In this document: piece by piece, positions 7,309 to 15,945 of the stretch | Layout: each line of letters begins with the position of its first letter | Numbering within the stretch: position 1 is the stretch's first letter | DNA from: Ruegeria sp. PrR005 | GTDB taxonomy: Bacteria > Pseudomonadota > Alphaproteobacteria > Rhodobacterales > Rhodobacteraceae | Assembly: GCF_010500245.1 (NCBI RefSeq) | Contig: NZ_JAAGOX010000043.1 | Coordinates: 186,001 to 250,000, forward strand | DNA: 64,000 nt | Direction: 5' to 3' | The notes under the pieces: model-generated | The model's input: the letters and a program-made list of their open reading frames with translations, nothing else | Told to the model about the DNA's origin: nothing | Databases searched by the model: none | Made by a program: the position numbers and the translations under genes

Positions 7309-8706
7309 ATGGCCACCCAGAAACTCTATGCCGGCGCCAAGCTGCGCGAGATCCGCAACCGCCTGTCGCTGACGCAAAAGGATTTCGCCGCCAAGCTGGG
7401 GGTATCGCTGCCCTATCTGAACCAGATGGAGAACAATAACCGCCCGGTCTCGACCTCGGTGGTGCTGGCGCTGGCGCAGGAATTTGGTCTGGATGTGACC
7501 GAGCTCAGCACCGGCGACAGCGAACGGCTGGTCAGCGACATGCGTGAGGCGCTGGCCGATCCCATTTTCGCCGATGCGATGCCGCCGCTGGCCGATCTGC
7601 GCCTGACCGCGTCGAACGCACCGGCGCTGGCGCGCGCCTTTATCGAGTTGCACCGCACATACCGGCAGACACATGAGCGGCTGGCCTCGCTGGACGAGGC
7701 GCTGGGGCGCGAGGATGCCCGCATCCAGGCCAGCCCCTGGGAAGAGGTGCGCGATTTCTTCCACTATTGCGACAACTATATCGACGCGGTCGATCACGCG
7801 GCAGAGCGGTTCGCGGCCCGGGCCCAGGCCGAGGGTGTGCGCGGCGCGGCGCTGGCCGCGCTGACCGAACGCGGCGTGACGGTCGAAATCGCCGATATCG
7901 AAGCCTTGCGCCAGTACGACGCCGCCGAGCGTAAACTGCGTCTGTCCTCTCGGTCGGCGCCTCAGACTCAGGTGTTCCAATTGCTGTTGCAGGTGGCGCT
8001 GCTGAGCCAGAATTCGCTGCTGGAGGCCACGCTCGATTTTGCCCGGTTCCACAGCGAAGAGGCCCGCGCCATCGCCAAGATCGGGCTTGCCAACTATTTC
8101 GCGGGGGCGGCGCTGATGCCCTATGGCGCGTTCCTGGATGCAGCGCAAAAGACGCGCCACGATCTGGAACTGCTGAGCACGCGTTTTGGCGCCTCGATCG
8201 AGCAGGTGGCGCATCGCCTGTCGACGATGCAGCGGCCGGGCGCCAAGGGCATACCGTTTTTCTTCGTCCGGGTCGATCAGGCGGGCACCATCACCAAGCG
8301 CCACTCGGCCACGCGGCTGCAATTCGCCCGCTTCGGCGGCGCCTGCCCGCTCTGGAACGTGCATCGCGCGTTCGAGACCCCCGGCCATTTCCTGCGGCAA
8401 CTGGCGGAAACGCCCGATGGCGTGCGCTACATTTCTCTGGCCCGTGACGTGTCGAAAACAGGCGGGTCGTTCGGGGCACCGGTGCGCCGTTATGCGATCG
8501 GTCTGGGCTGCGAGGTGCGCCATGCCGACCAGCTGGTCTATGCGGACAATCTCGATGTCAGCAATGCCTCTGCCTTCGAGCCGATCGGCATTTCCTGCCG
8601 CATCTGCGAGCGCAAGACCTGCCACCAGCGGTCTGTCCCGCCGCTGGAGCGGCGCCTGACGATCAACACCGACCGGCGCGGCACCCTGCCCTACGAGGTC
8701 AACTGA
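7309..8706 (+). CDS. pccR: Short-chain acyl-CoA regulator PccR (ScfR family)
   Basis: A 465-residue regulator. An XRE helix-turn-helix spans about residues 8-62 (LREIRNRLSLTQKDFAAKLG, then SLPYLNQMENNNRPVS). The middle corresponds to the IrrE/ImmA-like region, but the HExxH zinc site is absent near RFHSEEARAIAKIGLANYF, so it should not be a protease. The C-terminal ScfR domain (about residues 300-465) ends with CRICERKTCHQR, a cysteine cluster common to the family. In R. sphaeroides the homologue PccR controls propionyl-CoA carboxylase genes through TTTGCAAA boxes; such boxes precede this gene and pccB. Assigned as PccR, rather than the acetate regulator RamB/MccR, from that context. Confidence 0.87.
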   Translation: MATQKLYAGAKLREIRNRLSLTQKDFAAKLGVSLPYLNQMENNNRPVSTSVVLALAQEFGLDVTELSTGDSERLVSDMREALADPIFADAMPPLADLRLTASNAPALARAFIELHRTYRQTHERLASLDEALGREDARIQASPWEEVRDFFHYCDNYIDAVDHAAERFAARAQAEGVRGAALAALTERGVTVEIADIEALRQYDAAERKLRLSSRSAPQTQVFQLLLQVALLSQNSLLEATLDFARFHSEEARAIAKIGLANYFAGAALMPYGAFLDAAQKTRHDLELLSTRFGASIEQVAHRLSTMQRPGAKGIPFFFVRVDQAGTITKRHSATRLQFARFGGACPLWNVHRAFETPGHFLRQLAETPDGVRYISLARDVSKTGGSFGAPVRRYAIGLGCEVRHADQLVYADNLDVSNASAFEPIGISCRICERKTCHQRSVPPLERRLTINTDRRGTLPYEVN

Positions 8707-8707
8707 T

Positions 8708-8775
8708 CTTCATTTCGCTGAAAATACTCCGGGGGAGTCGCCGACAGGCGACGGGGGCAGCGCCCCCGCCCCTTT
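8708..8775 (+). repeat. Dispersed intergenic repeat, copy 1, between convergent genes
   Basis: A conserved block TTCATTTCGCTGAAAATACT followed by CCGGGGGAGTCGCC, then two hairpins: GTCGCC/GGCGAC and GGGGGC-AGC-GCCCCC. It fills the gap between the stops of pccR (plus) and the ydcH-like gene (minus). The G+C-rich stem before CCCCTTT could terminate transcription from the plus strand. Related copies lie at 41561-41630 and 62511-62536. Confidence 0.8.
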
Positions 8776-8778
8776 GGG

Positions 8779-9018
8779 TCAGGCCTTGGACAGGATGCCC
8801 CAGATCTCATCCTTCAGGGCCGCGCGTTTCTTGCGCAGCTCGACCTCGGCCAGTTCCTCCATCGGCTCCACGTTGGTCTCGGCCCGGTGCACTGCCCGGT
8901 TCACATCGTGGTACTCATCCGCCAGCCGGGAAAAATGCGCATCCGTCTGCTTGAGCTGGCTCATCAGGTCGATTTTTTCGGGAAATTCCTCGGCCAGTTC
9001 ATGCGGGGTATGGGACAT
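8779..9018 (-). CDS. YdcH-family protein (DUF465)
   Basis: A 79-residue soluble protein that looks almost entirely helical. The HELAEEFPEKIDLMSQLK start, HFSRLADEYHDVNRAVHRAE middle and ELRKKRAALKDEI end are the usual pattern of DUF465/YdcH proteins, which form small coiled-coil dimers of unknown role. A GGAG site precedes the ATG. It stands alone; a palindrome at 9107-9129 lies upstream and the intergenic repeat at 8708-8775 follows. Confidence 0.85.
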   Translation of the reverse strand: MSHTPHELAEEFPEKIDLMSQLKQTDAHFSRLADEYHDVNRAVHRAETNVEPMEELAEVELRKKRAALKDEIWGILSKA

Positions 9019-9106
9019 CCGTTCGCTCCTTTTTCAATGTCAGCCCAGAGGCTAGCCGCCCACCACGGGACCGACATTGACAGGGATCAAATGGCTGGCC
9101 CTGCGC

Positions 9107-9129
9107 GAGATTTTTCGACGAAAAATCTC
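9107..9129. repeat. Perfect palindrome GAGATTTTTCG-A-CGAAAAATCTC
   Basis: Two perfect 11-base arms (9107-9117 and 9119-9129) around one base. It lies 11 bases beyond the betA stop on the minus strand, upstream of the ydcH-like gene. It could serve as a terminator for betA, although no T run follows the stem, or as a protein-binding dyad. Confidence 0.7.
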
Positions 9130-9139
9130 TGCCCCAACC

Positions 9140-10798
9140 TTACCGTTGCGAGGCCTCCCAACGCGGGTTGATCCAGGGGATGTCATTGGCGCGCGGCAGC
9201 GGGTCGCGGCCCAGGATATGGTCCGACATCTTCTCGCCCACCATGATCGAAGGCGCGTTGAGGTTGCCATTGGTGATCTGCGGAAAGATCGAGCTGTCGG
9301 CCACCCGCAGCCCCTCGACCCCGATCACCCGGCCCTGCCCGTCGACCACGGCGTTCAGGTCATCCGCCCGGCCCATGCGGCAGGTGCCGCAGGGGTGATA
9401 GGCGCTTTCGGCATGTTCGGCGATAAAGGCATTGAGTTCCTCGTCGCTCTGCACCGCAGCACCCGGCTGGATCTCTTTTCCGGCATAGGGTTTGAACGCC
9501 TCCTGCCCGAAGATCTCGCGCGTGAGCCGGATACAGGTGCGGAAATCGGCCCAGTCCTTTTCATGGCTCATGTAGTTGAAGCGGATCACCGGCGCATCCT
9601 CGGGCCGGTCCGAACGCAGCGTGACCGCCCCGCGCGAGGGCGAGCGCATCGGCCCCACATGGGCCTGGAAGCCGTGGCCCTCGGCCGCGGCCTGACCGTC
9701 ATAGCGCACCGCGATGGGCAGGAAGTGATACTGGATATCCGGATAGGGCACGCCGGGCTGCGAGCGGATGAAGGCCGCACTTTCGAACTGGTTCGAGGCG
9801 CCGAGGCCGGTCTTGGTAAAGAGCCATTGCGCGCCAATGGCCGCCTTGCCGAAGAGGTTCCAGTATTTGTAAAGCGTCACCGGCTGGATTGCGGCCTGCT
9901 GGATATAAAGTTCCAGATGGTCCTGCAAGTTGGCGCCCACACCGGGGCGGTCGGCCACAACCGCGATGCCATGTTCGGCCAGGTGCGCCGCAGGGCCGAT
10001 GCCCGACAGCATCAGCAGTTTCGGCGAGTTGATCGAGGAGGCGGCGATGATCACCTCGCGCCGGGCGCGGATCACCTCGGCCTTGCCGCCCCGGATGATC
10101 TCGACCCCGGTGGCGCGGCCCTCTTCCATCACCACGCGGGCGGCCAGGCCGCGCACCACGTCGCAGTTCTCGCGCTTGAGCGCCGGTTTCAGATAGGCAT
10201 TGGCCGCAGACCAGCGCCGTCCTTTCCAGACGGTCTGTTCCATCGGGCCAAAGCCCTCTTGTTTCTCGCCGTTATAGTCGCCGGTCACCTCGTAACCGGC
10301 CTGCCGCCCGGCTTCGACAAAGGCCTGGAACAGCGGGTTCGAGCGCGGGCCTCGGGTGACATGCAACGGCCCGTCAGTGCCGCGCCAGGCGGCATCGCCG
10401 CCATGGCCGCCATCGTGCCATGTCTCCATCCGCTTGAAATAGGGCAGCACATCGGCATAGGCCCAGCCATCGGCGCCCATCTCGGACCAGGTGTCGAAAT
10501 CCATCGCATGGCCGCGCACATAGACCATGCCGTTGATCGAGGACGACCCGCCGATCACCTTGCCGCGCGGGCAGACCAGGCGGCGGTTGTTCAGATGCGG
10601 TTCGGGCTCGGACAGGTAACCCCAGTCATAGCGCGACATGTTCATCGGATAGCTGAGCGCCGCCGGCATCTGGATGAACGGCCCTGCATCGGTACCGCCA
10701 TGTTCGATTACCAGCACCGAGGCCCCCGCCCCGCTGAGCCTGTAGGCCATGGCGCAGCCCGCGCTGCCGGCCCCCACGATGACAAAATCCGCTTCCAT
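9140..10798 (-). CDS. betA: Choline dehydrogenase (GMC oxidoreductase)
   Basis: A 552-residue FAD enzyme that oxidises choline to betaine aldehyde, normally at the inner face of the membrane. The N-terminal FAD-binding motif is [17 protein letters not shown] signature 1 is around [19 protein letters not shown] (about residues 79-97), and the second signature is near [18 protein letters not shown]. The C-terminal [10 protein letters not shown] and [17 protein letters not shown] carry the catalytic histidine and asparagine. Length and motifs match BetA, though other alcohol dehydrogenases of this family are close. It follows the BCCT gene by 75 bases on the same strand, consistent with uptake and oxidation of choline. 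betB is not in the window. Confidence 0.88.
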   Translation of the reverse strand: MEADFVIVGAGSAGCAMAYRLSGAGASVLVIEHGGTDAGPFIQMPAALSYPMNMSRYDWGYLSEPEPHLNNRRLVCPRGKVIGGSSSINGMVYVRGHAMDFDTWSEMGADGWAYADVLPYFKRMETWHDGGHGGDAAWRGTDGPLHVTRGPRSNPLFQAFVEAGRQAGYEVTGDYNGEKQEGFGPMEQTVWKGRRWSAANAYLKPALKRENCDVVRGLAARVVMEEGRATGVEIIRGGKAEVIRARREVIIAASSINSPKLLMLSGIGPAAHLAEHGIAVVADRPGVGANLQDHLELYIQQAAIQPVTLYKYWNLFGKAAIGAQWLFTKTGLGASNQFESAAFIRSQPGVPYPDIQYHFLPIAVRYDGQAAAEGHGFQAHVGPMRSPSRGAVTLRSDRPEDAPVIRFNYMSHEKDWADFRTCIRLTREIFGQEAFKPYAGKEIQPGAAVQSDEELNAFIAEHAESAYHPCGTCRMGRADDLNAVVDGQGRVIGVEGLRVADSSIFPQITNGNLNAPSIMVGEKMSDHILGRDPLPRANDIPWINPRWEASQR

Positions 10799-10873
10799 CC
10801 GTCTTACTCTCTGTTTGTGTCTGCGCCGGTGGCGCGAAAGGAACCCGGCGCGCGAGGGCCGGGTCCGGTTGTG

Positions 10874-12076
10874 TCAGTGCACGCTTTCGACCTTGTGGAA
10901 ATCGAGCGTGTTGTCTTCGGGAGATGTCCTGATCGCCATGACCGCGCCCCTGTGGCGCAGCGCGATATAGGCGATGCAGGCCAGATAGAGGCCGATCACG
11001 ATCGAGCCGATCCACTGGATCTGGAGCCACTGGCTCTGGAACAGCAGGGTCAGCGTGAACAGGACGGCGACGTTCAGCGCCACATATGGGGTCTTGCCCA
11101 GCCGCGCGACCGTCAGCGACAGGTTGTCGGTGTACAGCCGGATCAGCGAGTCGAGCGAGTTGATCACGAATGTGACGCCGACAATGATCATGGCCAGGTT
11201 CAACAACCCGGCGGTGGGAATGGCGGCGGTGTGATAGTAGTACAGCACCGCGAACCAGATCCCGAGCGGGATCGAGGGGAACACCAGAAGCGCGATCAGC
11301 AATTGCCAGGTCTTCAGCCCACCGACAAAGCGCGAGGTGAACTGGCCGATCATGATCGACCAGGCGAACCACCAGAACAGGTAGAAGGCGTGATAGTCGG
11401 TCAGCGGAAGGGCAAACTTGTCCAGGTTGGTGAAGTAGTCACCCAGAAGCGCGACATTGGCCCCCAGGGCGCTGGCCCCCATGCCGGAATAGACCCACAT
11501 GCCCAGGATCAGCGCGATGAACAGAAGGGTCGAGCCCACCGACAGCACGCGGACATATTTCAGGTCGGTCGAGCTGTAAGCCGCCGCCAGGATGGTGACG
11601 AAGACGATCAGATAGAAGGTGGTAACTACCGTCTGCCCATCGCCGATCTCGGGGATATAGCCGGGCAGGTAGATCAGGAACAGGCTGGCGGTAAAGGCGC
11701 AGGTGCCGATAATCACCACGTTGTTGATCAGCTTGACCAGAGGGATCTCGAAGAACCCGACGCGGGGTTCGATGACGCAGAAATAGAAGGCGGTCAGGAA
11801 GTAGAAGGCCCAGATCAGAAAGCCCCAGAAACCGAACTCGATCGCCAGTGGGTTGGCAAAGGCATAGGCCGGATCCTCGGCATAGCCGCCGAATTCGGTC
11901 AGCGGAAACATGATCAGTCCGACATCGAGGCCGGAGGTGAACAGGATCGCGACAAAGGTGAACAGGGGCACCGGCGTCGGGCCGATACAGGTCACATTGC
12001 GCCATTTGATGACGCAGAAGGCCACCAGACCAAAGGTCAGGATCAAGCCGAAGCTCAGAATTCCGTTCAGTATCAT
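10874..12076 (-). CDS. Short BCCT-type choline/betaine transporter
   Basis: A 400-residue membrane protein with about 10 to 12 hydrophobic segments. It is shorter than most BCCT carriers (500-700 residues) because both hydrophilic tails are minimal. The BCCT signatures are recognisable but divergent: FTSGLDVGLIMFPLTEFGGYA with DP after it, and the tryptophan box FWWFAWSIMIGQFTSRFVGG. The start is fixed by a strong AGGGAGG site just before the ATG, so it is not a 5' truncation. Adjacent to betA and divergent from a betI-like gene; choline or betaine is the likely substrate, imported with sodium or protons. Confidence 0.8.
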   Translation of the reverse strand: MILNGILSFGLILTFGLVAFCVIKWRNVTCIGPTPVPLFTFVAILFTSGLDVGLIMFPLTEFGGYAEDPAYAFANPLAIEFGFWGFLIWAFYFLTAFYFCVIEPRVGFFEIPLVKLINNVVIIGTCAFTASLFLIYLPGYIPEIGDGQTVVTTFYLIVFVTILAAAYSSTDLKYVRVLSVGSTLLFIALILGMWVYSGMGASALGANVALLGDYFTNLDKFALPLTDYHAFYLFWWFAWSIMIGQFTSRFVGGLKTWQLLIALLVFPSIPLGIWFAVLYYYHTAAIPTAGLLNLAMIIVGVTFVINSLDSLIRLYTDNLSLTVARLGKTPYVALNVAVLFTLTLLFQSQWLQIQWIGSIVIGLYLACIAYIALRHRGAVMAIRTSPEDNTLDFHKVESVH

Positions 12077-12171
12077 TGCCCCTCCCTGGGAGTTGTTTCC
12101 GGCCTCCCTCCTCCGGGGTTGGCCGAATGAACATGGCAGATACCACTATTATCTGTTCAGCAAAACAAATT

Positions 12172-12188
12172 CTTGTATGGTCATTCAA
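12172..12188 (-). promoter_or_regulatory. Possible BetI-like operator in the BCCT/tetR intergenic region
   Basis: On the minus strand this reads TTGAATGACCATACAAG, 11 of 17 positions identical to the better dyad at 18076-18093. It lies between the divergent BCCT and betI-like genes, 57 bases from the regulator start, where an autoregulatory operator is expected. The rest of 12077-12244 is AT-rich and should hold both promoters. Confidence 0.4.
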
Positions 12189-12244
12189 TTTTTTGCGTAA
12201 CCCTTTAATCTTGCCTGCCCTCTCAGTTTGGCCAATATGGCGCC

Positions 12245-12844
12245 ATGGGACGAAAACGCATTCGCGATATCCGTAATGACGAATTGGTCGTGGCCGCGAT
12301 CCGATCGATCCATGGCAAGGGATTCGCCGGCGTGACCATGGCCGAGATCGCGCGCGAGGCCGGGGCGTCGGCGGCGTCGATCAATTACTACTTCGGCTCC
12401 AAGGACCGGCTGATGGAAGAGACCATGCGCCGCCTGCTGTCGGTGCTGAAGGTCGCGACCCTGGCGCGGTTGGCCGAGGCCGCGACGCCGCGCGACAGGT
12501 TGATCGCGATGATCGAGGCGAATTTCGACGATACGCTGTTCACGCCCGCGCAATGTTCCGTCTGGATCCAGTTCTGGGCCAATGCGCCCTATGCGCCCGC
12601 GCTGTCCCGGCTGCACCGGATCAACCGGGCGCGGGTGGCAAGCAACATTCGCGGGGAACTGCGGCAACTGGTGCCGGAGCGGGTTCTGGACCGGGTGCAG
12701 ACGACGATACAGGCCTATATGGACGGGGTCTGGATCGAAGCGGCGCAGGGGGAAACGGTGCCGGATGCAGCCGCAGCGCGGGCCGATGCCCGGGCGCTTG
12801 CGGAACTGTTGCTGGACCAGAGCCGTCAGTCTTTGGGGTCCTGA
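12245..12844 (+). CDS. TetR-family regulator, BetI-like
   Basis: A 199-residue repressor. The N-terminal TetR helix-turn-helix is clear (GFAGVTMAEIAREAGASAAS, then INYYFGSKDRLMEETM, about residues 24-60). The ligand domain carries FTPAQCSVWIQFWANAPYAP and LHRINRARVASNI, the same blocks seen in BetI, the choline-sensing repressor. It is divergent from the BCCT transporter and close to betA, which it probably represses in the absence of choline. A second BetI-like gene lies at 17451-18023, so the two may have split targets. Confidence 0.85.
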   Translation: MGRKRIRDIRNDELVVAAIRSIHGKGFAGVTMAEIAREAGASAASINYYFGSKDRLMEETMRRLLSVLKVATLARLAEAATPRDRLIAMIEANFDDTLFTPAQCSVWIQFWANAPYAPALSRLHRINRARVASNIRGELRQLVPERVLDRVQTTIQAYMDGVWIEAAQGETVPDAAAARADARALAELLLDQSRQSLGS

Positions 12845-12863
12845 CCCGCACTATGGTTGGGCG

Positions 12864-13637
12864 TCAGATCGGCCGCGCGTCGAAGATATAGCGATTGAGC
12901 GAGAACATGTAGTCTCCGGCCTCTGCCACGGCTTTCTGATCGTCCTGCCAGCGTCGCCAGTCCTCATCCGAGAAATCTGCTGCCGCCGCCATGATCGATT
13001 CCATGAAACTTGCCGTGAGGTGGGCATAATTGTCCGGACCGGGCGTCCAGTTCAGCACAGTCAGGGTTTCGCGCGCCGTGACGGCGAACCCGGCCGCGCT
13101 CAGTCGCCGTGACAGCGTCCGGGGCAGATAGGCGTCTGCATAGGGCCGGATATAGATACGCATCGCCTTTGCCATCAGGTCAGGATCCCGGGCGTTCCAG
13201 ACAAGCGAGCCCCAGTCGGTATCCAGAATGACAAGGCGCCCATCCGGGCGCAGCACCCGGCGCATTTCCCGTAACGCAGCCTCGGGATCGGGCAGGAAAC
13301 AGAGAAGTTGCGCGGCTGTGACCACATCAAAGCTGTCGTCATCGAACGGCAATTCACAGGCATCGCCCTGAACGAATTTGCCACCGGGGCACAGCGCGCG
13401 GGCCATCGCGATCATCGGCTCCGCCGCATCGAGACCGGTCACCGATCCCGAGTGTCCAACAATGCCGAGCATGTCCCTTGCCATGATCCCATTGCCCGAG
13501 CCGATGTCGAGCACCGCCTCTCCGGGCTTGAGTGCCAGGTGATCCAGTATGACCCGGCGCTGTGCCTGCATGTCGGGCGTGGCTGCGAGAGCCTCCTGTT
13601 TACGGCTCATTTCTGCGTCGTAGAAGCCCTGGGGCAT
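12864..13637 (-). CDS. SAM-dependent class I methyltransferase
   Basis: A 257-residue cytoplasmic enzyme. SAM motif I is AVLDIGSGNGIMARDMLG (about residues 44-61), followed by the acidic turn SVTGLDAAEPM, then FDDDSFDVVTAAQLLCFLPD and EMRRVLRPDGRLVILDTDWG, the UbiE/methyltransferase-11 pattern. The substrate is not identifiable. The start MPQGFYDAEMS was chosen because the upstream extension is low-complexity and out of character. The upstream region (13638-13881) is shared with the PEP-mutase-like gene and contains a 13-mer also present in the palindrome at 19265-19286. Convergent with the betI-like gene, 19 bases apart. Confidence 0.8.
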   Translation of the reverse strand: MPQGFYDAEMSRKQEALAATPDMQAQRRVILDHLALKPGEAVLDIGSGNGIMARDMLGIVGHSGSVTGLDAAEPMIAMARALCPGGKFVQGDACELPFDDDSFDVVTAAQLLCFLPDPEAALREMRRVLRPDGRLVILDTDWGSLVWNARDPDLMAKAMRIYIRPYADAYLPRTLSRRLSAAGFAVTARETLTVLNWTPGPDNYAHLTASFMESIMAAAADFSDEDWRRWQDDQKAVAEAGDYMFSLNRYIFDARPI

Positions 13638-13881
13638 GGCAGTCTCCCGCAAATGGCTGGTCAGGGATGACCCCGTGAACACTATCACATCTACCGAATT
13701 CTGAACAGATTTGCCCGTGCTTGGGCTGTTGGATCGGAGCCGGAGACGGAATGGAAGACCAACTGTTGCGTCAGGGATGATCACGACCTTCTGAAAGGAT
13801 TGCTTTTCCTTTCGCTCCCGACTTTGGCTATGCTCGGCAAAGCTCGGGGTTGAGCGGAGAGATCATGGAAGGGGCCGTGTC

Positions 13882-14688
13882 ATGCGCCGCGACGAACTGA
13901 CTGAACGTTTCCGGGCCCTGCATGTTCCCGGCAATCCCGTGGTGACGCCGAACCCTTGGGATATCGGGTCGGCCAAGGTGATGGCCGGTTTGGGGGCGCA
14001 GGCGCTGGCGACGACCTCGTCCGGGCATGGGTTTACCCTGGGTCTGGCGGATGGCGGGCAAATCGCGCGCGAGGTCGCTTTGCTGCACGCGGCCGATATC
14101 TGCGCCGCGGTCGATGTGCCGGTGAATGGCGATTTCGAGAACGGGTTCGGCGACAGTCCCGAAACCGTGGCCGAGACGGTGCGGCTGGCGGCGGAGGCGG
14201 GACTGGCCGGGGTGTCGATCGAGGATACCGAAATGCCGTCCAAGAGATCGTATCCCTTCGACCTGGCCCTGGCCCGGATCGAAGCGGCGGTGACGGCGGC
14301 CCGCCAGGCGGGGATCGTGCTGACCGCCCGCGCCGATGGCTGGCTGATGCGAAACTATGATCAAGCCGAGGCCTTACGCCGGTGCCTGGCCTTTGCCCAG
14401 GTGGGTGCGGACGTGATCTATGCCCCGCTTGTCGATGCGGACACCACCCGCGCACTGGTCGACACCGGGACGCCGGTCAACCTGCTGGCGGCGGGGGAAA
14501 TGCGGGATCTGACGGCCGCGCAGATGGGCGCGCTGGGGGTTGCCCGGATCTCCATCGGTGGCGGGCTGGCCCGGGTGACGCAACAGATTCTGCTGGACGG
14601 CACCCGCGCCATGCTGGAGCGCGGCGATTTTACCATGCTGAAGGGCGCGGCCAGTGTGGCCGAGGTTGAGGCTTTGCTGAACGGGTAA
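13882..14688 (+). CDS. Isocitrate lyase/PEP mutase-family enzyme
   Basis: A 268-residue (beta/alpha)8 protein of the PEP mutase/isocitrate lyase superfamily. Metal- and substrate-binding segments are VTPNPWDIGSAKVMAGLGAQ, VNGDFENGFG (about residues 91-100) and GVSIEDTEMPSKRSYPF. The family includes oxaloacetate decarboxylases, carboxyphosphonoenolpyruvate mutases and 2-methylisocitrate-type lyases; the short form here, without the KKCGH loop of isocitrate lyase, is the poorly assigned group. A link to propionate via methylisocitrate is possible but not supported by its neighbours. The start ATG is in line with the family. Confidence 0.8.
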   Translation: MRRDELTERFRALHVPGNPVVTPNPWDIGSAKVMAGLGAQALATTSSGHGFTLGLADGGQIAREVALLHAADICAAVDVPVNGDFENGFGDSPETVAETVRLAAEAGLAGVSIEDTEMPSKRSYPFDLALARIEAAVTAARQAGIVLTARADGWLMRNYDQAEALRRCLAFAQVGADVIYAPLVDADTTRALVDTGTPVNLLAAGEMRDLTAAQMGALGVARISIGGGLARVTQQILLDGTRAMLERGDFTMLKGAASVAEVEALLNG

Positions 14689-14708
14689 GGTCCGGCAATC
14701 CGGGCCAT

Positions 14709-15068
14709 TCAGCGGATGCGATAGACCTTTGACACGATGCGCCAGCTGCTCTCGTGCAACAGGAGCGTGAGAAAATCGTCAAAGCGCATGCCAGCCCAGT
14801 CGTTTTCGACATGGATCATCGCGATGTCGCCTTGAACCGAGATTGCGCGGACGGCCCAGAACGGGGCCGCTTCCGCATCCGCCGCGTCCTCGCACATGGC
14901 GATGAACGCGTCGCGGGAGTTCCAGAGCAACTCCCCTTCGTAATGGCCCACCTCGCTGGCCCGGTCGAAGAAGATCCGTTCCAGCGCGGGCCGGTCGCCC
15001 CGGGTCATCGCTATGACATAGGTTTCGACAAGAGCGGTCAACGCCGCGATGTGTTCTGATGTCGTCAT
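14709..15068 (-). CDS. NTF2-like protein (SnoaL/lumazine-binding type)
   Basis: A 119-residue protein with the cone-shaped NTF2-like fold. The pattern is an N-terminal helix (ALVETYVIAMTRGDRPALER), the central SRDAFIAMC, and C-terminal strands IAMIHVENDWAGMRFDDFLT and LLLHESSWRIVSKVYRIR, similar to the putative lumazine-binding/DUF4440 proteins often found beside enzymes. It could be an isomerase-type enzyme or a ligand-binding protein. GGGGGAGA precedes the ATG. It is convergent with the PEP-mutase-like gene, 20 bases apart. Confidence 0.75.
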   Translation of the reverse strand: MTTSEHIAALTALVETYVIAMTRGDRPALERIFFDRASEVGHYEGELLWNSRDAFIAMCEDAADAEAAPFWAVRAISVQGDIAMIHVENDWAGMRFDDFLTLLLHESSWRIVSKVYRIR

Positions 15069-15267
15069 GATCTCCCCCTTTTGGACAAGAGATTAGCCGA
15101 TCAGGGCCCCGATTGCGTGCCCAAAGTCGAAGCACTACCTCCTCCGCAACGCTCTGGATGGCCGCGGCAACCTGTGGAGCGCTTGAAAGCTTGGATGGCA
15201 GCTTTTTCAGCCAAAGAGTTTGCTATGCGCCCTTAAAGAGACGACGACATCCAAAACGAACGGTACC

Positions 15268-15924
15268 TCAGAGAAAATCCGGCGATCCGACCGCCCAGCC
15301 AAGCAACAGCGGCATGCTCGAGGGCAGAATGTGGTTCATAGCCTGCCCTGGCCGGGCTTTGAGCCCGAACAGCCGTGCAAAGGCCGCAAAATCCTCGAAC
15401 CAGCGGTGATTCTGCGAAAAGGATTGCACGATCATCGCCGCGCGGTCGGTCTTGAACCGCCGGGCTTCCAGAATCGCGGCGGCGGTCCGGTGCAGCAGCT
15501 GATAGCGCAGATCGTCAGGCGGCGGTGCACTCAGCCCGAGCAGGTCGCGGATGAAGCGCATGCGCTCCAACTTGCCGTCGCTGGCGTTGCTCATCCACTC
15601 GCCGACTGTGGGGCCAAAGGTCTCGTTGACCTTTGCCTCGACGGCGATTGCGAGGGTTTCCTCGCCGGCCCTGACAAGGGCAAAGACATCGCATTGGCTG
15701 TCGCGACGGCCACCGGGCAAGGCGACCTTGTGTTCGGGGATCGCCAGCAACAGTTCCGGTGAACCGCCGACAAGGTCCGATATCTCGGGCGGCAAACCCT
15801 GCGCCGCCTCCCAGGAAAGGGCGGCGGCCATGGCAGAATAGCCGCGTTGCCATTGGGTCTCAGGGTTGGCGAGAAAGCGTTTCCAGTCCTCGACCCCGGT
15901 TGATGGCACGTAAACCTTGGCCAT
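15268..15924 (-). CDS. Uncharacterised protein, possibly nuclease-like (DUF6946 type)
   Basis: A 218-residue cytoplasmic protein I recognise only as resembling an unknown-function family (DUF6946, from memory). It has SQCDVFALVRAGEETLAIAV followed by EAKVNETFG (about residues 78-106). An aspartate, then a strand ending in ExK, resembles the PD-(D/E)xK nuclease core. This is a suggestion only; the downstream helices (YQLLHRTAAAILEARRF) are also seen in restriction-like proteins. It lies 21 bases downstream of betC on the same strand and may be cotranscribed. The ATG has AGGAGG upstream. Confidence 0.55.
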   Translation of the reverse strand: MAKVYVPSTGVEDWKRFLANPETQWQRGYSAMAAALSWEAAQGLPPEISDLVGGSPELLLAIPEHKVALPGGRRDSQCDVFALVRAGEETLAIAVEAKVNETFGPTVGEWMSNASDGKLERMRFIRDLLGLSAPPPDDLRYQLLHRTAAAILEARRFKTDRAAMIVQSFSQNHRWFEDFAAFARLFGLKARPGQAMNHILPSSMPLLLGWAVGSPDFL

Positions 15925-15945
15925 TCAGGCCTCCTTTTCGCGCCC

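Noticed and set aside
9077-12130. A 1017-codon plus-strand open frame
   Set aside because: It is antisense to betA and the BCCT gene, both of which have clear domains. Its product is rich in His, Arg, Gln and Gly without a domain, as expected for the opposite strand of GC-rich genes.
13701-13715. GAAC-type motif as a LexA box
   Set aside because: The alphaproteobacterial LexA site needs a second GAAC or GTTC seven bases on, which is absent here and at 19275.
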